The notes under the pieces: generated by a model | What the model was told of the DNA's origin: nothing | Seen by the model: only the letters and a program-made list of their open reading frames with translations | Database searches by the model: none | Shown here: positions 1-8,248 of the stretch, piece after piece | Numbering within the stretch: the first letter of the stretch is position 1 | Layout of the letters: the number at the start of each line of letters is the position of its first letter | Source of the DNA: Alopecurus myosuroides | Taxonomy: Eukaryota; Streptophyta; Magnoliopsida; Poales; Poaceae | Direction of reading: 5' to 3' | Length of the DNA stretch: 64,000 bases | Assembly: GCA_028641055.1 (NCBI GenBank) | Contig: CM054062.1 | Coordinates: 17,293,639 to 17,357,638 of the forward strand | Program-made: the position numbers and the translations under genes

Positions 1-1446
1 CTGACGACGGTGATGGCTCACTGGTGTCAGCAACAACGCGGAACCTGCACACAACACAACCAAAAATACTTTGTCCCAACGGTGCAGTGAGGTTGTCAAT
101 CTCACTGGTCTTGCTGAAAACAAAGATTAGACGTATAGTGTGAAAAATAAAGTATGCTTAAAGTAAGTAAAGAAAGCAAGAAATTGTAGTGGTTTGTTTA
201 ACAGTGTAAGAAAATGGATCGGGGTTCATAGGTTCACTAGTGGTGTCTCTCCATAAAAGATAGCATGCTGGGTGAACAAATTACAGCTAGGCAATTGACA
301 AATAAAGGTTGCACCGTAGTGCACATCCATGACATGATGACTACTATGCTATTTAGTGCGGGCATTACAATAATATACATAGACCGTAATCCAACTGCAT
401 CTATGACTAATAATCCACCTTCGGGTTATCATCCGAACCCCCTTAGGTATTAAGTTGCAAACAACAGATAATTGCATTAAACAATGTGTGTAATGTAAGC
501 AATGATTGTGCACGCGGGCACTCACATCGCTGTTTTCTCCCTAGTGGCAACAACACATCCTCCCCCGTCATGTTTCTGTCACTCGATCACAGACGAAAAG
601 GAGGCATGAACCCACTATCGAGCATAAATACTCCCTCTTGGAGTCACTAGCAACTACTTGGCCAGAGCAACCACTAGCAACGGAAAACATGCAAGATCAC
701 AAATAGCATATGCAATAAAAACTATAATCAACTTGGCGTAAGTTCAATATTCATCGGATCCCAGCAAACACAGCACATAGAGTTACATAAGAACAATATT
801 GATCATGTTAGGAAGCTCACGAGATCTAAACATTGAGGCATAGGAGGAGAAAACAACCATCTAGCTACTGATATGGACCCGTAGGCTAAGGATGAACTAC
901 TCACACATCACTCCAGAGGGGGCATGGTGATGAAGAGGCATCCGGTGATGATCTCCTCTCCAGCAGGGTGTCGGGAGACAGTTTCAGAACCCCCTGATCT
1001 AGGGTTGACGATGACAGCGGCTGTGGAACTTTTCGGGGATTTTTGATCAGGTATCTAGGGTTTTCCATCGGGGGGAATAAATAGGCAAAATGGAAGAGGC
1101 GGTGGAGCCCTGGGGGGCCACACCACCTCCTGGCGCGACCAAGGGGGGCGCGCCACCCCATGGTGTGGGTCCCCTGGTGCCCCTCTTCGACTCCTCTTCG
1201 TTTTTCTGGATGCTTCCGGGGAAAATAGGACTTCCGGGCTTCGAATTTTCCAATTCTGAGAATATTTTCAGAACAATTTTTTCGAAACTAAAACAGCAGA
1301 AAACATGGAACTGGCTCTGTGGCATCTTGTCAATAGGTTAGTCCAGAAAATCGATAAAAATGACATAAAGAAGGGAAAAAACATGTAGCAATTGGCATAA
1401 TATTATCATGAAGCATCAGAAATTATAGTACGTTGGAGACGTATCA
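1..1446 (-). mobile_element. Athila-type Gypsy LTR, partial (continues left of window)
   Basis: This stretch aligns throughout with 51379-52831, including the run around 265-453, the GC-rich 3' part near 1090-1200 and the terminal GACGTATCA. On the minus strand the LTR would begin TGATACGTC at 1446. It belongs to the long-LTR Athila-type Gypsy group of Triticeae (Sabrina/WHAM type, name from memory). About 130 bp of LTR is missing to the left. If the element is on the minus strand, this is its 5' LTR and the body lies outside the window. The short ORFs inside also occur in the second copy, so they are LTR sequence and not genes. Confidence 0.8.
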
Positions 1447-1692
1447 GAGATCGCCGAGCAGCGCGCCCAGCAGAAGGCCGCCCAGCTGCGCCGCGTAGAC
1501 GACGAGTGGGGCATCATCTTGCTCGACGACAACGACGGGGAGGTGGCGTCGTCGCCCAAGAAGTTCAGTGGCGGCGACCCGGGAGCGAGCTGCAGCTACG
1601 CCGCGCCGAAGAATGAGCCGTCGAGCGACGATGACGACGACGACGGCGACGACGACTACACCGACTTCTACCAGCTCCTCGGCATCAAGTAG
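1447..1692 (+). pseudogene. 3' fragment of a TIR-element ORF (H3), cut by the LTR at 1446
   Basis: An open frame begins at the LTR junction with EIAEQRAQQK and ends in an Asp-rich tail and YTDFYQLLGIK before TAG at 1690-1692. Its layout matches the C-terminal ends of the H1 and H2 ORFs: an EAEQRK-like charged helix, then acidic ILLDD-type residues, then a poly-Asp stretch with DY and a final LG[LI] residue group. The 5' half is missing, apparently because the LTR retrotransposon inserted inside the ORF. Function is unknown. The poly-Asp tail would give an acidic C-terminus. Confidence 0.6.
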
Positions 1693-1909
1693 TTTATTTT
1701 TGTTTGTTTAAATCGCCTATGTAACCGCCTATATTTGTCCAAAACTTATCGAATCGCCTATGTTCGATCGAATGTGTCTCAAATTTTGTCGAATTTCGTC
1801 GTTTTCGTAGTTTTTGCCGAATTTCGTCTGGTTAGGCTGGAGGGCACGGCTGGGAAGTGACGCGCCCTAGGGCGAAAAAAATAGCGTCGGGCGCCCCCAG
1901 GAGGCGCTC
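1693..1909 (+). mobile_element. 3' end of H3 TIR element (tentative)
   Basis: AT-rich 3' untranslated-like sequence, then a GC-rich segment ending GGAGGCGCTC followed by TTA at 1910-1912. Read from the other strand this end is GAGCGCCTCC, which resembles the GGGCATCTCC ends of H1 and H2, and the TTA fits their target duplication. The opposite end is not in the window, so the boundary is a guess. Confidence 0.35.
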
Positions 1910-1912
1910 TTA

Positions 1913-2116
1913 GCCATCCACAATGCAACGCTTATCAGGCGATAGAAAACAAATCCTGCCCATTTTAGTAGCTACACCATGATTCCCAATTTTCTGTTAG
2001 GAGTCGGGCGCTTCAATATTCAGAGCAAATTATGGCTCGCAGCCGGCAAACACTTGCTGCAAATTATTTTTGGCGTATATGCGTTGTGGACGTTCTAATA
2101 GTGTGGTAGAAATGTA
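1913..2116. other. Unassigned spacer
   Basis: No ORF, terminal repeat or recognisable element was seen. It ends in the TA target site of the Stowaway MITE at 2117. Confidence 0.5.
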
Positions 2117-2452
2117 CTCCTCCGTATCAAAATATAAGATGTTTTAGCATTTTGTAGATATAATGTATCTAGACATGTTTTAGTGTGTAGATTCATATCC
2201 ATCTTAGGGCATCTCCAGCCGTTGCGCCCCCCAGGGCCCAAAACGCCGCCGTTTTGGGGCCGCCGCGGCGCTAAACGGCGCTATTCTGGAACCTGGGGGG
2301 GGGGGGCGCGTTTCCTAGTCGCGTCCCGAGCCCAACAATCGGCCCAAACAAACGCAAATTCAAAAGAGACGAAATTTTATTGAAATTTTGAAACTGCGTA
2401 CATATTCGGCGCGAATTTAAACTTAGTACGAAAAATTTAAACTAAATCTAAA

Positions 2453-3339
2453 CTAGTTAAGCCCGAGGCTGGCGGCGATCGCCTGGCTGTAGTCGCCGCC
2501 GTCGTCGTCGTCGTCGTCGCTGGGGGGGTCGCCGGGGCGCCTGCTTCCACCCTGTCCCTCGTCGCCGCCGCCGCAATCCCACCTGCTCGCCTCGAGGGCT
2601 TCCTGGATCGCGTTCTCGTCGTCGGAGTCCTCGTCGAGAATGATGTAGACATTCTCCTTCGTCGGCGGTGGGGGAGGGACGCGGAGGAGAGCCGCGGCGG
2701 CGGCGGCCTCACGCTCGCGCGCCGCCTTGCGCTGCTCGGCTTCAGCCAGCAGGCGGCGCTGGAGGGCGAGTTCAGCCTCCGTGTTGTCGCGCAGACTCCA
2801 CCGGGCGGCGGCGTCGATGTCGAGCGGCTGCAGCGTGTCGAGGACGCGCCGGACCGCCGCGCCACCCACGGCTGGGTGGCCTCCAGCGGCGGCATCTGGA
2901 GACGCGGCTGGTTGCCGTGGTGGATGTGCTGGAGGACCTCGTCGAGGGTCCTGCCAGGGGCGCTCCACCATTGGCGGCGCCCGTGCGAGTTGAAACGGTC
3001 CTCGACAGGGCCGTTGTCGTTCAGGGACTCCAGCTCCCGGGTGCGGCGTGCCGTCAGCCGCTCCCACCAGAACTGATCCACTCCGGTGAGCGGATAGTTC
3101 TCGGGGTTCTGCATTCCTGCGCGCATCTCGTGGATGGCGCGGCGGAATTCTGGGTCGGAGTTGGGAAGGGGAGGAACGGGGACACCGCCGGCGCTGAGCG
3201 CCCAGCGGCTCGCCCCCGCGGCGGAGCTAGGGAGGCGCATGTCCGGCGGGCAAGGATAGCCCGCGCGGTACAGCGCCATCGCCTGGCCCCGGCGCAGGTT
3301 GTGGCGTGGGAACCCGTTCGCTGCCGCTCCGTCAGACAT
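2453..3339 (-). pseudogene. H1 ORF, internally deleted and frameshifted
   Basis: The start is taken at the ATG at 3339 (MSDGAAANGF), about 80 bp below the TATA box, matching the start chosen for H2. Conserved blocks shared with H2 are PRHNLRR, MALYRAGYPCPPD, RLPSSAAGASRW, SDPEFRR, GVDQFWW, NGRR-WWS and QPRLEMPP-type segments. After the RRSGAS block the reading frame shifts. The part of H2 between that block and LNTLQPLD is missing, and the second half (LQPLD to GDYSQAIAASLGLN) reads in another frame down to TAG at 2453-2455. I do not recognise a domain. Grass genomes contain many predicted proteins of this composition, by recall. The C-terminus is strongly acidic, with a poly-Asp run. Confidence 0.6.
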
Positions 3340-3419
3340 TGTCGTGGAAGAAGGGGGAAGAAGGGGAGGGGAGAGATCGCCGGTGTGAAGAATGGGGGGC
3401 GAGGCACGCGGCGCGGGGG

Positions 3420-3426
3420 TTTTATA
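3420..3426 (-). promoter_or_regulatory. TATA box of the H1 ORF
   Basis: TATAAAA on the minus strand, about 80 bp upstream of the ATG at 3339, in the same local context (GCTCGCCGCGC before it) as the H2 TATA box. Confidence 0.6.
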
Positions 3427-3921
3427 GCGCGGCGAGCGGCCGGGCATTTACTGCGCGCGCCCGTCCCCTCGCTGCCGCCCGCCACGCCATTACGCCGGCA
3501 GCCTTTGGGCAGAGCGCATGCACTGGGCGGCCGCCACGCCATAAACGCCGGCAGCCTTTGACCGCGCGGAAGCCGAGAAGACGATCACGGGGGCGGTTCT
3601 GTTCCCGCGCTTTCTCGTCGCGTCGCTGACAGGGCTGGCCCACGCGCGCGTCCGCGCCGTTTCACCCCCCCAGGCCGAACCCAGCGGGCTGGGTTTGGCC
3701 TGGGTGCCGCGGCGCTATTTAGCGCCGAAACGGCGCTATTTGGGCCGCTGGGGGGGGGGCGAGTGGTGAAGAAGCGGCGCTATTCGTCGCTTCCGCCGCG
3801 AAAAAAGCCCCCTGGGGGGGCTCTGGGGGGACGGCTGGAGATGCCCTTATACTAAAACATGTCTAGATACATATTGTCTAGGAAATGCTAAAACCTCTTA
3901 TATTTCGATACGGACGGAGTA

Positions 3922-4665
3922 GAATTTACTTTTTCCGGTCAAGCATTACCCCATTTCCCTCAAAGTATGTTGGAAGTAACAAAAGAAAAACGGGAAACGG
4001 AAAAGAAAATTAAAACGAGCTGGTGCAGAAAACCGTTGTGAATACCCGCACCGGAAACATCCACTACACGGCAAGAGCTATCTGGAACATGGAATTTCTT
4101 CTACCTTACCTGTTTTGCTGTTTTGTATGCACATTCAACCTGTACGTTTTTGAACCTATGGTTGGTTCGTGGAAGCTGCGTTGTAGCCACGGATCGTAGC
4201 TATAGTTGGGACGTTGGCTCGACTAGAAATTCTAAATGCCAATCCCGTTTTGTGCCGCATGCTGTTCCGGTTGATGCTCCCGTTCCCATCAGGCGACGGA
4301 TCACTTTCTTTGCCGCGGTGAGTTACTGTGCGTGGGTGAGACGACGGGTCAATTACTCGTGTGCCCAAAACGGTGCTAGCTCCGGCAACTGTACGTCTGT
4401 ACCCCAACTGCTGATGATGCCTCGCTGCGCTGCAATCTATTCCGGGTAAACCGTGGTTGCCGTGCCGCGCTAGCTAGGTCCAGTCCCGGACGCATACGTG
4501 CTTGGCCTGTCACCCGTGACCGGCCTTCTTTACGGAAAAGTGAAAAACACAACTACACCAAAAATTCACCCGTGACCGGCCTTCTTTACGGAAAAGTGAA
4601 AAACACAACTACACCAAAAAGATTGATGGGCAACTTTATCTCCTTTCTTTACGAGAATGTAATTG
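3922..4665. other. Unassigned DNA between H1/Stowaway and H2
   Basis: About 740 bp without a convincing gene. The open frames at 4123-4449 and 4156-4407 lie on opposite strands of the same bases and have no recognisable protein features. A short tandem duplication lies at 4511-4619. Confidence 0.5.
4511..4619 (+). repeat. Two-copy tandem repeat, 56-bp period
   Basis: The unit beginning CACCCGTGACCGG at 4511 repeats at 4567 with almost no change, down to CACAACTACACCAAAAA. The near identity suggests a recent slippage or unequal-exchange event. Confidence 0.85.
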
Positions 4666-5082
4666 TTAGGGCATCTCCAGCCATCCCCCAGAGCCCTCAG
4701 GGGGCTTTTTTCGCGGCGGAAGCGGCGAATAGCGCCGCTTCTTCACCACTCGGCCCCCCTAGAGGCCCAAATAGCGCCGTTTCGGCGCTATTTCGCGCCG
4801 CGGCACCCAGGCCAAACCCAGCCCGCTGGGTTCGGCCTGGGGGGGTGAAACTGCGCGGCCGCGCGCGTGGGCCAGCTCAGTCAGCGACGCGACGAGAAAG
4901 CGCGCGAACAGAACCGCCCCCGTGATCGTCTTCTCGGCTGCCGCGCGGTCAAAGGCTGCCGCCGTTTATGGCGTGGCGGCCGCCCAGTGCATGCGCCCCG
5001 CCCAAAGACTGCCGGCGTAATGGCGTGGCGGGCGACATTGAGGGGATGCGCGCGCAGTAAATGCCCCGGCCGCTCGCCGCGC

Positions 5083-5089
5083 TATAAAA
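5083..5089 (+). promoter_or_regulatory. TATA box of the H2 ORF
   Basis: TATAAAA lies 99 bp upstream of the ATG at 5188. A start about 30 bp downstream would give a CT-rich leader of about 75 nt (CTCTCTCTTCTCTTC context), typical of a plant promoter. Confidence 0.65.
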
Positions 5090-5187
5090 TCCCCCCTGCC
5101 GCGCGCCGCGCCCGCCATTCTTCCACCGTCGAGCTCTCTCTTCTCTTCTTCCTCTCGACGCTCTCCCCCCCTCTTCTCTCCACAAAA

Positions 5188-6284
5188 ATGGCCGGCTACA
5201 AGGACGGGGCTGCGACCAACGGGTTCCCGCGCCATAACCTTCGCCGGAGCGAGGCGATGGCGCTCTACCGCGCGGGCTACCCTTGCCCGCCGGACGTGCG
5301 ACTCCCTAGCTCCGCCGCGGGGGCGAGCCGCTGGGTGCTCAGCGCCGGTGCGGTGCCCGTACCTCCCCTACCCAACTCTGACCCCGAATTCCGGCGCACC
5401 ATCCGCGAGATGCGCGCCGGAATGGAGAACCCCGAGAACTTCCCCGAGCTGGGGGTGGACCAGTTCTGGTGGGGGCAGCTCGCCGCTCGCCGCGACCAGG
5501 AGATCGCCTCCAACAACGACAATGGAGCGGTCGACGGGCGCTTCAACGCCAACGGGCGGCGCCGCTGGTGGAGCACCCCCAACAGGACCCTGGAGGCGGT
5601 CCTCGACCACATCCAGGCCGGCGACCAGCCGCGTCTGGAGATGCCGCCACGGCAGGCTCAGTCGTGGGTGGCACGGCGGACCGGCGCCTCCTCGTCGTCC
5701 GCGACGTCCAGCTCCTCCGTCGGGCAGTCCGTCTCCACTTCCCCCCCCCCTTTCTGAACGCCGGCGCGCCTGCCCGCAGGCGCAGCGGCTGCGCGCTCCG
5801 CATCGGCGAGCCACGCTTCGAACGCGTGGTTCGCCCGAAGACGGAGGACGGCGGCGACGACGAGGACGAGTGGCTCGACCAGAAGGCCGTGGAGCAGCTT
5901 TCCTTGAACACGCTGCAGCCACTCGACGACGACACCGCCACTCCGTGGAGTCTGCGGGAGACCACCGCGGCGGAGCTCGAGCTCCAGCGCCGCCTGCTGG
6001 CGGAAGCCGAGCAGCGCAAGGTGGCGCGCGACCGTGAGGCCGCCGCCAACGCGGCCCGCCTCCGCGTCCCTCCCCCGCCGCCGCAGAAGGAGGCCCCCTA
6101 CATCGTCCTCGACCCCGACACCGACGAGGACGACGAGATCCAGCAAGCCCTCGCGACGAGCAGGTGGGGCGGCGGCGGCGACGCCGGACAGGGGACGAGC
6201 AAGCGCCCCGACGGCCCCAAGGACGACGACGACGACAGCGGCGACTACAGCCAGGCCATCGCCGCCAGCCTCGGCCTTAAGTAG
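5188..6284 (+). CDS. H2 cassette protein (unknown function), one frame change at a C10 run
   Basis: The ATG at 5188 (MAGYKDGAATNGF) follows a TATA box and CT-rich leader. The first frame runs through PRHNLRRSEAMALYRAGYPC, PLPNSDPEFRR, GVDQFWWGQLAARR and NGRRRWWSTPNRTLEAVLDH to TGA at 5755. A run of ten C at 5741-5750 separates it from the next frame, which continues to TAG at 6282-6284 with LNTLQPLDDD, an EAEQRKVARDRE helix, an Ala/Pro-rich linker, acidic YIVLDPDTDEDDE, a poly-Asp stretch and a GDYSQAIAASLGLK end. A one-base change in the C run would join them into about 365 residues. The W-rich middle and acidic tail suggest a nuclear or DNA-linked role, but I recognise no domain. The frame change may be a real lesion or a sequencing error. 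Confidence 0.6.
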
Positions 6285-6362
6285 TTCTAGTTTAAATTCT
6301 AGTTTAAATTTTCAGTTCTAGTTTAAATTCGCGCCGAATATGTACGCACTTCGTCTATTTTC

Positions 6363-6368
6363 AATAAA
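6363..6368 (+). terminator. Polyadenylation signal of the H2 cassette
   Basis: AATAAA about 80 bp after the stop codon, in an AT-rich 3' region with repeated TTCTAGTTTAAATT. H1 has the matching signal on its strand near 2376-2381. Confidence 0.55.
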
Positions 6369-6551
6369 AATCATCTACTTTCGAATTGCGTTTGTTTTGG
6401 GCCGAATCATGGGCTCGGGGAGCGACTGGGAAGCTTGCCCCCCCAGGTTCCAGAATAGCGCCGTTTAGCGCCACGGCGGCCCCAAAACGGCGGCGTTTTG
6501 GGCCCTGGGGGGGCGCAACGGCTGGAGATGCCCTTATCTCTGATGTTCGAA

Positions 6552-7429
6552 GGGAAGGGTCTGGAAGGATAGACACCGCTTCGCTCTGCCGCTTTGAGAG
6601 TCGGCTCCCGTGAGTGCGTTGACCCGGGCTGGATCCCTGCCGTTCTATCCGGCGACGCCGGAGGGAGATGGCGAGGTGATAGCTACGGCTGTAGATATAG
6701 GTTTAGGTACCTTCGTTTTCTTTGTTTGTTTTCTGTTGTAAGCTTGTTGCTTGTTTGGAGTGCGCCGGTGCTCGCGGGCCGCATCTGGCGTTCGATGGCT
6801 CTCCTCTTCCTCGTGGAGCTCCTGTGGATGGAGCCGGAAGCGGAGAAGGGTGGCGCCGTCGACATCTCCGTTAATAAGTCCGTCGTGTTCTTGTTCAGCT
6901 CTGCATATGGCGGCCTGGTTCTGCACGTATCTTCTTTCATCAACCGTCATGGAGACGGTACAGAGGAGATGAGGGCAGGTGCTGGGTTTTGTTGTCTGCA
7001 CAGCGGTTCTCAAGCTGCAACGTTCTGGAGTTCAACAGTGGAGGTCGAGCGACGACGGAGGCCGTCTCGCCTCTACCTCTCATGGCTGATGGGCGGCCCT
7101 CCAAGGCCACGTTCCAGTGGCCCTTCAACCTCCTGGCTGGATGCCGTTTTGGAGGTCTTTCAACAACTCGAGGCGGAGGTTCATCAGAGATGCTATCCCA
7201 AGTGGTTCGTCCCCGGCGATGGCATAGCTGCTCTGGTTTTCGAGTTCGTCTTCAACCTCCGGTGGAGTGAGGATCCAAGGACTCAATTGCTTTTTTCGTT
7301 TTCCTTTTGGGGTCCTCGGTGTAAAAGTGTGGGTCCTGTTTTCTTTCTTATCTTTTCTGTGGACCCTTATGTAATTTGTACTGCTACCGCTTGGTTATAA
7401 GCAGCTTCTGGGTCCTTCGAGGCCCAATC
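6552..7429 (+). mobile_element. Retroposed sequence with 16-bp target duplication (main part)
   Basis: The block is flanked by ATCTCTGATGTTCGAA at 6536-6551 and again at 18072-18087. Removing the later Tat-1 insertion leaves about 890 bp ending in TTGTTCAAAAA just before the second copy. A long duplication and a 3' A-tail indicate target-primed reverse transcription, as for LINEs, SINEs or processed transcripts. The 3' part (TTTTGGGGTCCTCGGTGTAA then TTATGTAATTTGTACTG) is like the 3' ends of grass non-LTR retroposons, from memory. The open frame at 6594-7400 has no protein features I recognise, so I do not call it a gene. Confidence 0.65.
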
Positions 7430-7905
7430 TGATGGAGGGATAATAACCCGGTAGGCCAACTCCAAGGTGTAACCCGGCCCAAAGGACGCTGCGCAAGATC
7501 CGGCTAAGGATAAAGAAACTTCTGGAAGGCCCAAGTTTGTAGGCCTCGTAACCCGGATTGTGGGTTACGGTAAAGGAAAGTTAGGGTTTGTATGCGGTAT
7601 CCGGGTAGGATACAGGGTGCGTCTTGGAGGGTAAGCCAGGGGGTACGGGTGCTTTATAAACCGACCCCTAGGTTTAGTTGAGAGAGATCTAAGAACCCTA
7701 GCAATATCGCTTGGTATCGAGTATCCAGTGTAACACGCGAGTTGAGTTAATATCTTGAGATTGGAGACTCGACGACTTGATTGTCGGCTACCAGATCGAG
7801 TTCCATCATGTTTTCCTCTGAGCTAAACCCTCTCCCAAACGCCTGTGTCGTCTTGCCCCAAGATCAGTTACCCCCGGTAACATCTGCCGTGATTATCCCA
7901 CGACA
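7430..7905 (+). repeat. Tat-1 5' LTR
   Basis: 476 bp, starting TGATGGAGGGATAATAACCC and ending ATTATCCCACGACA. TATAAA at 7655-7660 is the likely promoter. It is followed directly by the primer-binding site. Confidence 0.92.
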
Positions 7906-7925
7906 GTTGGCGCCCACCGTGGGGC
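7906..7925 (+). other. Tat-1 primer-binding site
   Basis: GTTGGCGCCCACCGTGGGGC immediately follows the 5' LTR. The same sequence follows the LTR end in Tat-2 (29039-29058, minus strand). TGGCGCC-type primer sites are common in plant Gypsy elements. Confidence 0.8.
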
Positions 7926-8248
7926 CTACGTCCAAAGGTGTTTACATCACGGGAGAAGCTCGGAAGAACATGGAGAATCTTGTCGTCGGCAAGATCTACA
8001 TCGACCACGAAGGGGAGAAGATGGTGGACGATTCCGGCTGGGGGCCGGAGTCGGATCACCTCGAATCCGGATCTATTGTGACGATCGGCCAGATCAGCGT
8101 CTTCATCGGTATGGTACGTACATCTGATTTAAAAGGACAATATCATGTGCATACCACAAGAACTTCTAATAGGGACAAAAAGATACTCAAGCAAGCTGTG
8201 AACTCGGTTTCCTCGGCTGGTCCGGGATACCTGAGATGGGCGGAGTAA

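Larger units (their letters stand above)
2207..3846 (-). mobile_element. H1: GC-rich TIR element with one ORF, TTA target duplication
   Basis: The termini are GGGCATCTCCAGCCG at 2207 and its exact complement ending at 3846, flanked by TTA at 2204-2206 and 3847-3849. A 3-bp TWA duplication with GGGCATCTCC ends fits PIF/Harbinger-like (Tourist-type) elements. No transposase is present, so it is non-autonomous. It contains one transcription unit on the minus strand: a TATA box near 3420, an ORF from 3339, and an AATAAA signal at about 2376-2381 on the minus strand. It is about 1.64 kb against 1.87 kb for H2, mainly because of a deletion inside the ORF. Confidence 0.8.
2117..3919. mobile_element. 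Stowaway-type MITE split by H1
   Basis: The left end reads CTCCTCCGTATC (2117) and the right end is its near-perfect inverse, GATACGGACGGAG (ending 3919). TA lies on both sides (2115-2116 and 3920-3921), the hallmark of Stowaway/Mariner MITEs. The inner arms (ATGTATCTAGACATGTTTTAG and its complement after 3850) extend the hairpin. Without the insert at 2207-3846 the MITE would be about 160 bp. Confidence 0.85.
4669..6533 (+). mobile_element. H2: GC-rich TIR element with one ORF, TTA target duplication
   Basis: The left end is GGGCATCTCCAGCC at 4669 and the right end GGCTGGAGATGCCC finishes at 6533, with TTA at 4666-4668 and 6534-6536. Long subterminal blocks (GGCGCTATTT motifs, a GGGTTTGGCCTGG-like palindromic arm) are shared with H1 in inverted order, so H1 and H2 are copies of one family in opposite orientations. 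It carries a TATA box (5083-5089), an ORF (5188-6284) and AATAAA (6363-6368), but no transposase. It resembles a PIF/Harbinger-like non-autonomous element carrying a gene cassette. Confidence 0.8.

Noticed and set aside
265..453. 62-codon open frame beginning MLGEQITARQLTN, also at 51645-51833
   Set aside because: It lies inside the same LTR in both copies and the context is non-coding; shared descent of the LTR explains the similarity.
2668..3561. 297-codon plus-strand frame over H1
   Set aside because: Shadow of the minus-strand H1 ORF in GC-rich sequence where stops are rare; Arg/Ala-rich composition with no motifs.
6594..7400. 268-codon frame in the retroposed block
   Set aside because: No recognised domain, overlapping frames on both strands, and the sequence looks like a retroposon 3' region.
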